A stretch of 64,000 nt of DNA, taken from positions 3,899-67,898 of the forward strand of contig DAOUFX010000230.1 in the NCBI GenBank assembly GCA_034429675.1, given 5' to 3'. Each line of letters begins with the position of its first letter. Within the stretch, counting starts at the first letter, position 1. The DNA comes from JAKQHY01 sp034429675. GTDB lineage: Bacteria; Chloroflexota; Anaerolineae; B4-G1; SLSP01. The position numbers were made by a program, and so were the translations under genes. This document shows positions 46,429 through 55,217 of the stretch, piece after piece. The notes under the pieces are model-generated. The model did not search any database. It saw nothing but the letters and a program-made list of their open reading frames with translations, and was not told the DNA's origin.

Positions 46429-47007
46429 ATGACTGAAATCTATGGAGATTTTAGGGAGCCTGAAGATGTGGGCGAGTACCTGATTATCCGTTTTTCGCCT
46501 AGTTCCATTCCATTGAAGCAACGTTGGCGCAATAATGGGTTGTCAGCAGACTTTTTGGCCGAGTATTGGGCGACTTTTTTTCCCGCTTATGATATTGCCT
46601 CACAGCAACGACAAGCGGAGATCAAGAATGCTATTGATTATGTCGCCAATGAGTTGTTGGAGAATATCATGAAGTTTAGCTATTCTCCTTCCAATTACCC
46701 TGTAGACATCGGCCTGTATTTATTTGAGGATGAGTTCCGCTTTTATGCGCGCAATCCGATAGACCCGGTGAGTCTGCAGGGGTTTCGTGAGCTTATTCAG
46801 AAATTGCTGGTAGCGGATCCGCTGGAACTTTATCTTCAGCAAATTGAACATAATGCTGTTTCTGAAGATGGGAATGTCTCGCAGTTGGGTCTGTTGACCA
46901 TGATGACCGACTACAATGCGACATTGGCCTGGAAATTTGAATCGCTTGAGCCGTCTCCCGGAATGGAGATTTTGATTGTGACAACGATGGTGAGTCTATC
47001 TTTGTAG
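46429..47007 (+). CDS. slr1658-like regulator with an ATPase-type N-box (copy 2)
   Basis: This 192-residue paralogue of the protein at 45446 shares the block QRWRNNGLSADFLAEYW and the N-box NELLENIMKF, at the same position (N74). The two copies differ strongly outside these blocks, notably in the C-terminal third, so the duplication is old and the copies may have different STAS or upstream partners. A ribosome binding site GAAAGAAGG lies before the ATG. The matching STAS gene follows after about 40 bp. Confidence 0.72.
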   Translation: MTEIYGDFREPEDVGEYLIIRFSPSSIPLKQRWRNNGLSADFLAEYWATFFPAYDIASQQRQAEIKNAIDYVANELLENIMKFSYSPSNYPVDIGLYLFEDEFRFYARNPIDPVSLQGFRELIQKLLVADPLELYLQQIEHNAVSEDGNVSQLGLLTMMTDYNATLAWKFESLEPSPGMEILIVTTMVSLSL

Positions 47008-47048
47008 ATGTCAGATGTTTATTGAAAGCTGAGTGAGGAGTGCCCATA

Positions 47049-47393
47049 ATGAAAATCGAAGATGAAAATTATGAAGTGACTTATGATCAAGAAACAATGA
47101 CCATAGTTTTTCATGGAACTTTGCGTCTACGCGGGGTAGCCGAATACGAGCCCATTACGCATTTGCTGGACGATGTGATCGCCCAGACGCCGGAGAAAGT
47201 GACCCTTGATTTGCGCGATCTGCATTTTCTCAACAGTTCTGGTATCAATATCCTGTTCCGATTTGTGATCAATATGCGTGAAAAGGCAACCACCGTTGTG
47301 GTAGTGCGGGGAGCTTCCGAGATTCCATGGCAGACGAAATCGTTGAAGAATTTGCAACGGCTGATGCCCGCTTTGCAGTTGGAGTTTGATTGA
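47049..47393 (+). CDS. STAS-domain protein, slr1659-like (copy 2)
   Basis: This 114-residue STAS domain has DLHFLNSSGINI (Ser63 in the switch position) and the same ends as copy 1, including a conserved SLKNLQRLMP motif near the C-terminus (SNLQRLMP in copy 1). The start is the ATG at 47049 with GAGGAG 8 nt upstream; an in-frame GTG at 47040 overlaps that site and is unlikely. With the preceding gene it forms the second two-gene switch module. Confidence 0.85.
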   Translation: MKIEDENYEVTYDQETMTIVFHGTLRLRGVAEYEPITHLLDDVIAQTPEKVTLDLRDLHFLNSSGINILFRFVINMREKATTVVVVRGASEIPWQTKSLKNLQRLMPALQLEFD

Positions 47394-47405
47394 GTTTGGA
47401 GGAAC

Positions 47406-48047
47406 ATGGAGCAAGAAGAACCTACCCTTGAGGCTTTGTTGTCCGAGATTGCTGCTCTGCGTCAGGAAGTCGCCACTTTGCAACAGGAGAGGGACGACAT
47501 TCAAACCATTATGGATATAACCGTCGAACATTCCGATGGTGTGACGGCAGAAATGGAGGAGCGCCTGCGGATGATGGAAATGCTGCAGCGAGCGCAGACG
47601 CGCGAGGGTTGGGATATTTTGCGGGCGCGACGTGCGGGATTGTGGGGGTATGCTTTTGATCGTCAGAAGGTGCGGCGATTGACATCGCTGCCTGCCCCTG
47701 ATTCGGAAACCCACATGCTTCCGATGGTGATACAGCAAGATAAGGTGGGGATGATCGGGGTTCGGGATGACGCGCAACATCCGTTGACTGCGGAAGAGCG
47801 AGCTCTGTTGACTTCTCTCTCTGAGCAAATTGCCGCTGCTCTCGATCGCGCGCGTTTGTTCGAGGTTACTCGTCGCAACGCGGCGCGCGATCAGATTATC
47901 AGTGAAATCAGCGCTCAAATGCGGGCATCTTTGGACATTGATACAATCTTGCAAACAACGGTCCGTGAAATCGCGGAAGCTCTCAATATTGCACGGGTGG
48001 AAGTGCGCCTGGGCAGCGATGAGGATGGAATCGAAGTCGGATCTTGA
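47406..48047 (+). CDS. Stand-alone GAF2-plus-stub protein with N-terminal coiled coil (array member 14)
   Basis: This 213-residue soluble protein corresponds to the C-terminal module of the big sensors. It has an N-terminal coiled coil (about 1-65, with a TVEHSDGV-x-AEMEE stretch that I have seen in coiled coils of cyanobacterial and Chloroflexi signalling proteins), a linker with EGWDIL, the degenerate GAF2 (104-155; LPMVIQQDKVGMIGV, LTAEERALLTSLSEQIAAALDRARLF) and the stub (159-205; QMRASLDIDTILQTTVREI). There is no input domain and no GAF1. Placed 12 bp after the second STAS gene, it is a good candidate for the link between sensors and the ATPase/STAS switches, for instance by mixed dimerisation (hypothesis). 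Confidence 0.8.
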   Translation: MEQEEPTLEALLSEIAALRQEVATLQQERDDIQTIMDITVEHSDGVTAEMEERLRMMEMLQRAQTREGWDILRARRAGLWGYAFDRQKVRRLTSLPAPDSETHMLPMVIQQDKVGMIGVRDDAQHPLTAEERALLTSLSEQIAAALDRARLFEVTRRNAARDQIISEISAQMRASLDIDTILQTTVREIAEALNIARVEVRLGSDEDGIEVGS

Positions 48048-48064
48048 GTGGCTGAGGTGCGCCC

Positions 48065-50419
48065 ATGGCTGAGAAACAAAAGCTAAATGTGTCCGGTGAA
48101 GAAGTCGTTTCTGCTACCCCCGGTGGAATGTCCGCGCAGGGCAGTTATCGGTGGAAAGGCAGGTGGCTTTCGATCCGTACCCGTTTGGTCGGTTCCTTTG
48201 TAATATTGGTGCTTCTGGCGACGTTAGCCGTTGGAATTACATCGGTGGTGTTCGGCTGGCAGAACGGACGGCAGCGGGTTAATGAACGGCTTGAATTTGA
48301 GGTGAGATTAAAGGAATCCGAAATCAACGCCTGGCTGGACAGACTGGAGACCAATCTCGAAGCATCGGCCTCTGATCAGGATATTACCGATCTTGCCGAT
48401 TTTCTTTTGCTGCGTTATGCGGAATTTCCGAATGACGCGGACTTGACGCCGAAAAACATCCCGGTGGATATGCGCACCAGTCTGAAGTCGCGGATGCAGA
48501 TGCATATTAACCAAACTCAACTCTTCAACTATTTGGCCGTGGTGGATGTATTAGGACGGGTGGTGGTGACGACGGATGTATTGCCGGAAGGCTTAATTCC
48601 TAACATCTTATCTTCTGTGGATCCGAAGTTACAATCAGCCACGACTACACTCTTTCTCTCTAATGATCCTCAAGTGATTGTGGTGATCCCCGTTTTTGGC
48701 GCCGCTTCGGTCCTTGACAACGTGACGTCGCTCCCTTTGGGGTACATGATCGGCGGTGTTGATTTGAATCCGCTCAATTCAATCATGTTCGATAAATCTG
48801 GTCTGGGCGACACCGGCGACATCTATCTTGTTGGCGAGAACCGTGTCGCTCTTACAGAATTGCGTTTTGGGGTGCAGGGGCAACTGATGCAAACGTCCGC
48901 GGTAGATCGGGCATTTTCTACCAGGAAAAGTGGATCAAGTGGTTACCGCAATGACCGGAATGAATCGGTGGTGGGTGTTTATTATTGGTTACCTCGATTG
49001 AACGCGGTTTTGTTGGCCGAGCAGGCGCGCGCAGAAGCCTTTGGAGCGATTTACGCAACGCTGATTTTGAATATTGTGATTACTGTGGTTGCTGTAATGT
49101 TAGCAGTGGTGGCTGCTTCGTTTATTACGCGCAGCATTGTGAATCCGTTGGCGCATCTGTCTGAGACTGCGCGGCAGGTCGCCGCCGGGCGGCTTGATCA
49201 TGTCGCCCGGGTCAATTCTCAGGATGAAGTCGGCCAGCTTGCTCAGACATTCAATTTGATGACAGAACAGTTGCGCGAACTGTTTGCTAATCTGGAACAG
49301 CGTGTTGTTGAACGCACCCATGATTTGGAGCGCCGTTCTGCGTATTTGGAAGCCTCGGCTGAGGTGGCGCGTGCAGCTTCTTCGATCCTTTCTGTGGATG
49401 ATCTTATTCAACAAGTTGTTGAACTTATTCGATCACGGTTTTCCTTTTACTATGTCGGTTTGTTTCTGGTGGAGGGCGATTGGGCTGTTTTGCGCGCCGG
49501 CACCGGCGATGCGGGGCGGGCGATGTTGTCCCGGCATCACCGTATTCGGGTAGGAGAAGGAATGATCGGATGGAGTATCGCTAATCTGCAACCTCGAATC
49601 GCCTCACGGGCGGAGGCCGATGCAGTTCGTGTGGTTAACCCTGAGTTGCCGGACACCCGCTCCGAAGTGGCATTGCCGCTGCGTTCCCGTGGACAGGTTT
49701 TGGGCGCATTGAGTGTGCAGAGTACACGTCCCGATGCATTTGATGAAGATGTGCTCACGACATTGCAGATTATGGCGGATCAGGTCGCCGTGGCGTTGAA
49801 TAATGCCAGTTTGTTTGCCGCTTCTCAGGAAGCATTGGAAGCGGAACGGCGTGAGTATGGTGAACGCACTCGACAAAGTTGGGCCGATTTGTTGCGGACG
49901 CGCAAATCATGGGGTTATGTCTATGAGCGTGCTCCCGATCCTGAAATCGCGTCAGCGACGTTGGTGGAGGCGCAAGGTAAGTGGAGCGCTGAACTACGGG
50001 AGGTCAAGCGGTCCGGTCATCATATTCAGAATATTGTGTCCAATATGCGGCGTTTGTCCGTCCCGATATGGGTGGGGAGTGATGTGATTGGAGCGCTGTC
50101 TTTTGACCGCAGTGAATCCGATGTGCCCTGGACAGATGAAGAGGTTCTGTTGCTTGAGACGTTGACGGATCAGTTGGGACAAACCCTGGAACGGGCTCAG
50201 TTGTATTGGAATACTCAGCGACGCGCGGCGCGTGAACAGTTGACGCGCGAAATTACCGACACCATGCGGCGTACGCTGAATTGGGATGATTTGATGCAAG
50301 CGGCGATTCGTGAGGTGGGCGGTGTGTTGGAGGCATCCCGCGCCTTCGTCCAGTGGACGCCTGCCGGGATGATGGCGCCAGGCACAGACCGCCTACACCC
50401 GGTTGAGGACCAGGAATGA
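48065..50419 (+). CDS. Sensor protein: Cache-like domain, HAMP, GAF, degenerate GAF (array member 15)
   Basis: A polar start of about 38 residues is followed by TM1 (39-65), a double-Cache-type extracellular domain (66-330; FNYLAVVDVLGRVVVTTD and DTGDIYLVGEN), TM2 (332-358), HAMP (358-412), GAF1 (425-585; NPELPDTRSEVALPL, GALSVQS), GAF2 (664-717) and the stub (722-768; TMRRTLNWDDLMQAAIREV). The stop codon overlaps a 26-codon open frame (50416-50496) that leads into the next sensor gene. Confidence 0.84.
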   Translation: MAEKQKLNVSGEEVVSATPGGMSAQGSYRWKGRWLSIRTRLVGSFVILVLLATLAVGITSVVFGWQNGRQRVNERLEFEVRLKESEINAWLDRLETNLEASASDQDITDLADFLLLRYAEFPNDADLTPKNIPVDMRTSLKSRMQMHINQTQLFNYLAVVDVLGRVVVTTDVLPEGLIPNILSSVDPKLQSATTTLFLSNDPQVIVVIPVFGAASVLDNVTSLPLGYMIGGVDLNPLNSIMFDKSGLGDTGDIYLVGENRVALTELRFGVQGQLMQTSAVDRAFSTRKSGSSGYRNDRNESVVGVYYWLPRLNAVLLAEQARAEAFGAIYATLILNIVITVVAVMLAVVAASFITRSIVNPLAHLSETARQVAAGRLDHVARVNSQDEVGQLAQTFNLMTEQLRELFANLEQRVVERTHDLERRSAYLEASAEVARAASSILSVDDLIQQVVELIRSRFSFYYVGLFLVEGDWAVLRAGTGDAGRAMLSRHHRIRVGEGMIGWSIANLQPRIASRAEADAVRVVNPELPDTRSEVALPLRSRGQVLGALSVQSTRPDAFDEDVLTTLQIMADQVAVALNNASLFAASQEALEAERREYGERTRQSWADLLRTRKSWGYVYERAPDPEIASATLVEAQGKWSAELREVKRSGHHIQNIVSNMRRLSVPIWVGSDVIGALSFDRSESDVPWTDEEVLLLETLTDQLGQTLERAQLYWNTQRRAAREQLTREITDTMRRTLNWDDLMQAAIREVGGVLEASRAFVQWTPAGMMAPGTDRLHPVEDQE

Positions 50420-50496
50420 AGGCAACTGAAACGCTTATGTCAGGGGACCGCCAGCGGATTACCGCGATTATTTTGGGCATGGATAGGTGTCGTTGA
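50416..50496 (+). CDS. Possible 26-residue coupling peptide between two sensor genes
   Basis: The ATG overlaps the upstream stop as ATGA (50416-50419), and the stop overlaps the ATG at 50496 of the next gene as TGATG. The frame fills the whole gap between the genes, and GAGGACCAGGA precedes its start. The peptide (MKATETLM... ending DRCR) resembles nothing known to me. It may simply carry ribosomes across the gap to couple translation, or be chance. Confidence 0.35.
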   Translation: MKATETLMSGDRQRITAIILGMDRCR

Positions 50497-53201
50497 TGGA
50501 AAAAGAGAGCAACTTGCCGCTGCAATCTGAAGATGAAGCTTTGTTGATTCAGTTAAAACGAGACGCTTCGTTTGCTCGTTTATCTTTGCTGACGGCTGCA
50601 TCATGTTTTGCGGTAGCGGGTGTGCATTTCCTCGCCGCCTGGTACCTGTCCCTTTGGCAATATTGGGTCACCGGCGCTTTGACAGTTTTAGCCGGAGGGG
50701 GATACCTTTGGATTCGCCATTTGGTTCCCTCTCATCGTTTTACTTTGACTAGAACGCTGGCCTGGCTCATTCCATTCTTGTTGTTCCCGCCGATGGCTTT
50801 CTTCTGGTCTCATGCTACAGTGCCATTGATCATATCTGTTTCTTCCGTGCAGATTTTTCTGGGGGTCTTGTTGTACGGACGTAAGCGGATGCCCCTGGCT
50901 TTTGCGCAAGCGGTTGTCGGCGTTGTTCTGGTGCTCGTGATAAACGCCTTTCCTCTATGGCCGCGCCATGATGTGACAACGACCTGGCTGTCACGTCTTA
51001 TTTTGGGGATTGTTCCGGCCGGCGCGTTTCTCGTCATTTTGATGACATTGATTCGGGGTTTGCGACGTTTTAGGACCATTCGCTCCCGTTTGACGGTGGC
51101 GTTTGTGGTAGCGGTTCTACTGGGAGCCGGCATCGTCATTTTGGGTTCTGTCACACTTACCTGGCAGAGTATGATTGGACAGGCCTATGCGCGATTGGGC
51201 ACCGTTTTGTCGCTTAAAGAAGAATCGCTGAATGCCTGGATGAAGAATTTGCTGCTGGACCTGGATGTCATTGTGACTGATGAGCGTGAAGTGGAGCGTA
51301 TACAGGTGCTTTTGTCTGAAACAGGTTCAGAGTCATTGGTTTATGAGAAGCGGCAGGATTTGCGCGCGCGCCTCAACCAATTGATTGACCAGGTGCAGCG
51401 TTTCGATGTGCTATTTTTGATGGATCCCGCCGGCAAAGTGGTGCTCTCGTCCGATCCGACGCAAGAGGGGGTGCTTTTTACTGACGAAACTTCTTTCCAG
51501 GAGGGTTTACGCGGGCCCTACATTTCTCCACCGATTTATTCACCTTCGGCAGAAAGAGCCGCCATTTTTGTGACCCGGCCTTTGACCGATAGGGATGGAA
51601 ATCTGCTAGGAGTTTTTGGGGGGCGCGCCAATATCGCCAGCCTGGATGACACCATCGCGGGCGTTACTTCATTGGATCAAAGCAGCGAGGTTTATCTGGT
51701 GGGGGCCAATCATGCGCGATTGACTGATTCGGATGGAGGGACGGGCGACTACCTTCAAAGTCCGGGTATTGACGCCGTGTTGCGCGATCAGAATCTCGGT
51801 CAGGGCATGTATAAAGGCTACCGGGGCAATCAGGTAGTGGGTGTGTATAAATGGATACCTGAATTACAGGTAGCGCTGTTGGTCGAGATGGACCGCGCGA
51901 AGGCTTTTCAGGGAGTCCAACAGGTGATATTGCTCAATGTTATTTTGGCTGTGGTTGCTACCGGATTTGCTGTTGTTATTGCGACTTTCTTTACGCAGGA
52001 TATATCTTCCGCTTTGACATATCTTTCGGAGATGGCGGTGCGCATTGCCAGAGGGGAACACGGACTTGTTGCCAGAGTGGATCGTGAGGATGAGATCGGT
52101 GTGTTGGCGCAAGCTTTCAACAGTATGACCGGGCAAATGCGCGACTTGATCGGTGGATTGGAACGTCGCGTGGAGGAACGCACGCAAAGTTTGGAGGCTG
52201 TGGCTGAGGTTTCGCGCGCGACGACCTCGGTGCTCGATCCTGATAAATTGTTGCCTCAAGTAGTTACTCTAGTCCGAGAACGGTTCAATTTGTATTATGT
52301 GGGTTTGTTTTTGGTCAATGAAACCGGCGATCAAGCTGTTTTGCGCGCGGGCACCGGGGAAGCCGGGCGGCAGATGATAGAGCATACCTGGCAACTTGAG
52401 ATCGGCGGCGAGTCTATGATTGGGCAATGTGTCGCCACCGGGCGTCCGGGTGTTCGCCAGACAGAGGGCGATATCGTAGTGCGTTTTGAGAATCCGTTCC
52501 TGCCGTTGACACGCTCGGAATTGGCGCTCCCTCTACGGTACGGGACTCAGGTTATTGGGGCGATGACCGTACAAAGTGTGCAGGAATCGGCCTTTGACAA
52601 GACTTCCATTGCCCTGCTGCAAAACATGGCTGACCAGGTCGCGGTCGCGGTAGAAAATGCGCGGCTCTTTACGACAACCCAGAAGGCTCTGGCGCGGGCG
52701 TATGATGTGCAACGACGGTATCAGGCGCAGGCGTGGGAGGACTACATGAGCGCGCGTCCGACGACCGGATACGAGTTGCAGGCGAATGAACTGCGACCTT
52801 TGACCGAAGAGTTGTTGCCGGATGTTCGCCAGATGCTGCGCGATCGTCGCCCTTTCGTAGAGGGCGGGAAGCTGATCGTCCCAATTTTTCAGGATGATCG
52901 CATTGTAGGCGTTTTAGGATTTGAGGGACGAGCGGGGCAAACTGAGTGGGGTGCGGAGGAGATTGCCATGGTCCAGTCTCTTTCCGAACAATTGCTGTTG
53001 GCCGCCGAAAATCAGCGCTTGTTGGATCAAACGCAACGCAGCGCGGCGCGCGAACGAACGATCAGTGAGGTCACCGGTCGTGTGCGTCAGGCATTGGATG
53101 TGCAGGGTGTGTTAAGAACGGCTGCCGATGAGCTCCAACAGGTGCTAAGTCTTGAACGGGTTGTGGTGCGGATGGTGCCTCAGGACGAGTCGGAGCCATG
53201 A
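50496..53201 (+). CDS. Sensor protein: multi-TM region, Cache-like domain, HAMP, GAF, degenerate GAF (array member 16)
   Basis: Like member 3 it has two inputs in series: an N-terminal block of about six TMs (25-193), then a TM (198-225) leading to a double-Cache-type extracellular domain (228-465; FDVLFLMDPAGKVVLSSDP, DETSFQEGLRG, IYSPSAERAAIFVTRPL), TM (471-496), HAMP (496-555), GAF1 (566-725), GAF2 (790-845) and the stub (848-898; RVRQALDVQGVLRTAADEL). The ATG at 50496 is chosen because it overlaps the stop of the small upstream frame; an in-frame GTG at 50487 would add three residues. GAF1 belongs to the PGVRQTEGD/PLTRSELALPL subgroup shared with member 7. Confidence 0.85.
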   Translation: MEKESNLPLQSEDEALLIQLKRDASFARLSLLTAASCFAVAGVHFLAAWYLSLWQYWVTGALTVLAGGGYLWIRHLVPSHRFTLTRTLAWLIPFLLFPPMAFFWSHATVPLIISVSSVQIFLGVLLYGRKRMPLAFAQAVVGVVLVLVINAFPLWPRHDVTTTWLSRLILGIVPAGAFLVILMTLIRGLRRFRTIRSRLTVAFVVAVLLGAGIVILGSVTLTWQSMIGQAYARLGTVLSLKEESLNAWMKNLLLDLDVIVTDEREVERIQVLLSETGSESLVYEKRQDLRARLNQLIDQVQRFDVLFLMDPAGKVVLSSDPTQEGVLFTDETSFQEGLRGPYISPPIYSPSAERAAIFVTRPLTDRDGNLLGVFGGRANIASLDDTIAGVTSLDQSSEVYLVGANHARLTDSDGGTGDYLQSPGIDAVLRDQNLGQGMYKGYRGNQVVGVYKWIPELQVALLVEMDRAKAFQGVQQVILLNVILAVVATGFAVVIATFFTQDISSALTYLSEMAVRIARGEHGLVARVDREDEIGVLAQAFNSMTGQMRDLIGGLERRVEERTQSLEAVAEVSRATTSVLDPDKLLPQVVTLVRERFNLYYVGLFLVNETGDQAVLRAGTGEAGRQMIEHTWQLEIGGESMIGQCVATGRPGVRQTEGDIVVRFENPFLPLTRSELALPLRYGTQVIGAMTVQSVQESAFDKTSIALLQNMADQVAVAVENARLFTTTQKALARAYDVQRRYQAQAWEDYMSARPTTGYELQANELRPLTEELLPDVRQMLRDRRPFVEGGKLIVPIFQDDRIVGVLGFEGRAGQTEWGAEEIAMVQSLSEQLLLAAENQRLLDQTQRSAARERTISEVTGRVRQALDVQGVLRTAADELQQVLSLERVVVRMVPQDESEP

Positions 53202-53227
53202 GCGCTTTAGACTAGGGAGTCAGGTAT

Positions 53228-54946
53228 ATGGAGAGTCAAAAGTTGCGACCTGGTAATGCATCACGAGAGGAAACGTCCCTGGAACTGACGACCTTGCAGC
53301 GCTCTTTTATGCAAGTTCTACTCAGGATTATAACCATAACTGTTCCTGTCTCGTTGGGAATATCTGCATACGCTGCATGGAATGTGGGGCAAAAGGCGCT
53401 TACCTTCGTTTTGGGAGCGATTTACGTTGTGCTTTTGGTTTGTTACTTTTGGCAGAGCGCTGCTTTCCGTTTACGGACATGGGTGTTATTAGGGCTATTG
53501 GCAGCAAATGCTTTTATCACTTTGGCGAGAGGCGAACCTAACGGAACTGCGCGAATGTTCTTGATTCTCATTCCCTTTCTGGCCCGGCTATTTTTGAACC
53601 GTAGGGATGGGATTGTGAGCATTGCCTTATGTCTGGTGCTGGATGGTCTGGCGGGGTTTCTACTCGATATCGGCGTTTTACCGCCTCCTATGGGGAGAGG
53701 GGACTTTGATATTCGCATGTGGCTGCTGCCGGGGACGCTGGTGTTGTTTACTGTGGATGTTCTGATTGTGATCGGCGTGGACTACTTTCTGCAAAACTTT
53801 GACGTTCTGTTGAACCGTAGCCGTTTGTTAGCCGACGACCTGAAATCACAGCGAGCGCATTTGGAAGCGCAGGTCAATGAGCGCACGACGACGATAGCTC
53901 GGCGTGCCAAGTATCTGGAGGCGACTGCCAAGATTGCGCGTGGAGCTTCTATTTCCCTGGATAATCCTGAGATGTTGTATGCGCACCTGGTGAATTTGAT
54001 CGCCGAGCAACTGGGCTTCTCCAATGTCTCGTTATTTTTGGTGGATTCAAGCAACGAGTGGGTTGACTTGCGTGCTGCCTCCAGTGATGCCGGGAAGCAC
54101 TTATTGGAACAAGGGCATCGTTTGCGTGTGGGAGGACAGGGTTTGGTGGGCTATGCCGCCGATCGGGGTGAAGTCAGAGTGGTGTCAGATGTGCTTGCAG
54201 ATGTTCTGTTCAAGGCTCACGGGGTTTTGCCGACGACTCGCTCCGAAGTCGCTTTGCCGTTGCGTGTGGCCGATGCGATTATCGGCGTGCTGGATGTTCA
54301 GAGTGTAGACCCGCACGCTTTCAGTGAGGAAGACGTTGCCGTTTTACAATCGTTGGCCGATGAGGTTGCCGTGGCGGTAAGCAATGTACGTTTGTTCCAG
54401 CAACTACAGGAAAGTATTCAGGCCGAACGCCGTGCGCGCGGTGAGTCGTCGTTTGACGCCTGGCGCGAACAGCTTCAGGTACAAAGTGGTTTGGGGTTTG
54501 TGAAGCAGAGAAATGTTATGACCCTATCCGGCGATTTTTGGCAACAAGAGATGGCTTCGGCGGTGAAGTCGGGGCGCCCGGCATTGTCCCTCGCCGACCC
54601 GCGCACTCTGGCGGTGCCGATCAAAGCGGGTGGGCATGTTGTGGCCGTGATTGATGCGCGGCTCCCCGATGCGTTTAGTAAGTGGCAACCTGAGCAGATT
54701 TCTCTGTTAGAGGCTCTTTCCGATGAATTGGGTGAGGCGTTGGAGCGTGCGCGACTCTACGAGGAGACCCAACGCCGCGCTACGCGCGAACAACTTTCAC
54801 GCGAAGTGACCACTCGTGTTCGTGAATCTCTGGATATTGAGACGATTCTGTTGACGGCAGTGAATGAGATTGGTAGCCGTTTGGGGGTAGAGACTGAGGT
54901 GTGGATGGGGATGGATCTGGCGTCTGATGAACATGCCGGCGGTTAG
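53228..54946 (+). CDS. Six-TM GAF sensor protein (array member 17)
   Basis: First-type six-TM module (about 26-190; LILIPFLARLFLNRRDG), helical linker, GAF1 (231-393), GAF2 (460-513; AVIDARLPDAF) and the stub (519-567; RVRESLDIETILLTAVNEI). In GAF1 the NPDLP stretch is replaced by a variant ending GVLPTTRSEVALPL, which leaves the TRSE core intact. AGGGAGTCAGG precedes the ATG 26 bp after the previous gene. Confidence 0.83.
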   Translation: MESQKLRPGNASREETSLELTTLQRSFMQVLLRIITITVPVSLGISAYAAWNVGQKALTFVLGAIYVVLLVCYFWQSAAFRLRTWVLLGLLAANAFITLARGEPNGTARMFLILIPFLARLFLNRRDGIVSIALCLVLDGLAGFLLDIGVLPPPMGRGDFDIRMWLLPGTLVLFTVDVLIVIGVDYFLQNFDVLLNRSRLLADDLKSQRAHLEAQVNERTTTIARRAKYLEATAKIARGASISLDNPEMLYAHLVNLIAEQLGFSNVSLFLVDSSNEWVDLRAASSDAGKHLLEQGHRLRVGGQGLVGYAADRGEVRVVSDVLADVLFKAHGVLPTTRSEVALPLRVADAIIGVLDVQSVDPHAFSEEDVAVLQSLADEVAVAVSNVRLFQQLQESIQAERRARGESSFDAWREQLQVQSGLGFVKQRNVMTLSGDFWQQEMASAVKSGRPALSLADPRTLAVPIKAGGHVVAVIDARLPDAFSKWQPEQISLLEALSDELGEALERARLYEETQRRATREQLSREVTTRVRESLDIETILLTAVNEIGSRLGVETEVWMGMDLASDEHAGG

Positions 54947-54968
54947 TGTGTTTGTGGAGAACGAGCGT

Positions 54969-55217
54969 ATGAAAAGATTTAAAGCATTTTTGCGACAGCC
55001 AGAACTGATGGCCTTGCTTTTTATCCTGGGGGGCCTTGCCTTTTTTTACCCGGTTCTATTGATGTTGGAAGCTGCGCCGCCACGAACCACGATGCTTGCT
55101 GTCTATCTCCCTTGGGGTTTGATCACACTGGCGTTGATTTTTATTGGACGCGCCAGCTTCGCGGACTCCTCTTCTCCGGAAGCTACGTCGCAGGATGAAG
55201 GGGGGCGTGATGGCTAA
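54969..55217 (+). CDS. Small two-TM membrane protein coupled to the SSF-type sensor
   Basis: This protein of about 82 residues has two membrane segments (about 13-33 and 41-61: LMALLFILGGLAFFYPVLLML and a later LPWGLITLALIFIG) and an acidic tail. The frame is open to 54927, but the ATG at 54969, with GGAGA 8 nt upstream, avoids overlap with the previous gene. Its last 8 bp overlap the start of the SSF-STAC-GAF gene. In Pseudomonas a small membrane protein gene, cbrX, overlaps and is translationally coupled to cbrA, which encodes an SSF-type sensor kinase; SSF transporters also often have such small partner subunits. An analogous role is inferred from position and size, not from sequence identity. 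Confidence 0.65.
   Translation: MKRFKAFLRQPELMALLFILGGLAFFYPVLLMLEAAPPRTTMLAVYLPWGLITLALIFIGRASFADSSSPEATSQDEGGRDG

Noticed and set aside
47127..47954. 275-codon minus-strand frame across the second STAS gene and the small GAF protein
   Set aside because: It covers two genes and the gap between them on the other strand and shows no domain signature; both plus-strand genes have good ribosome binding sites.
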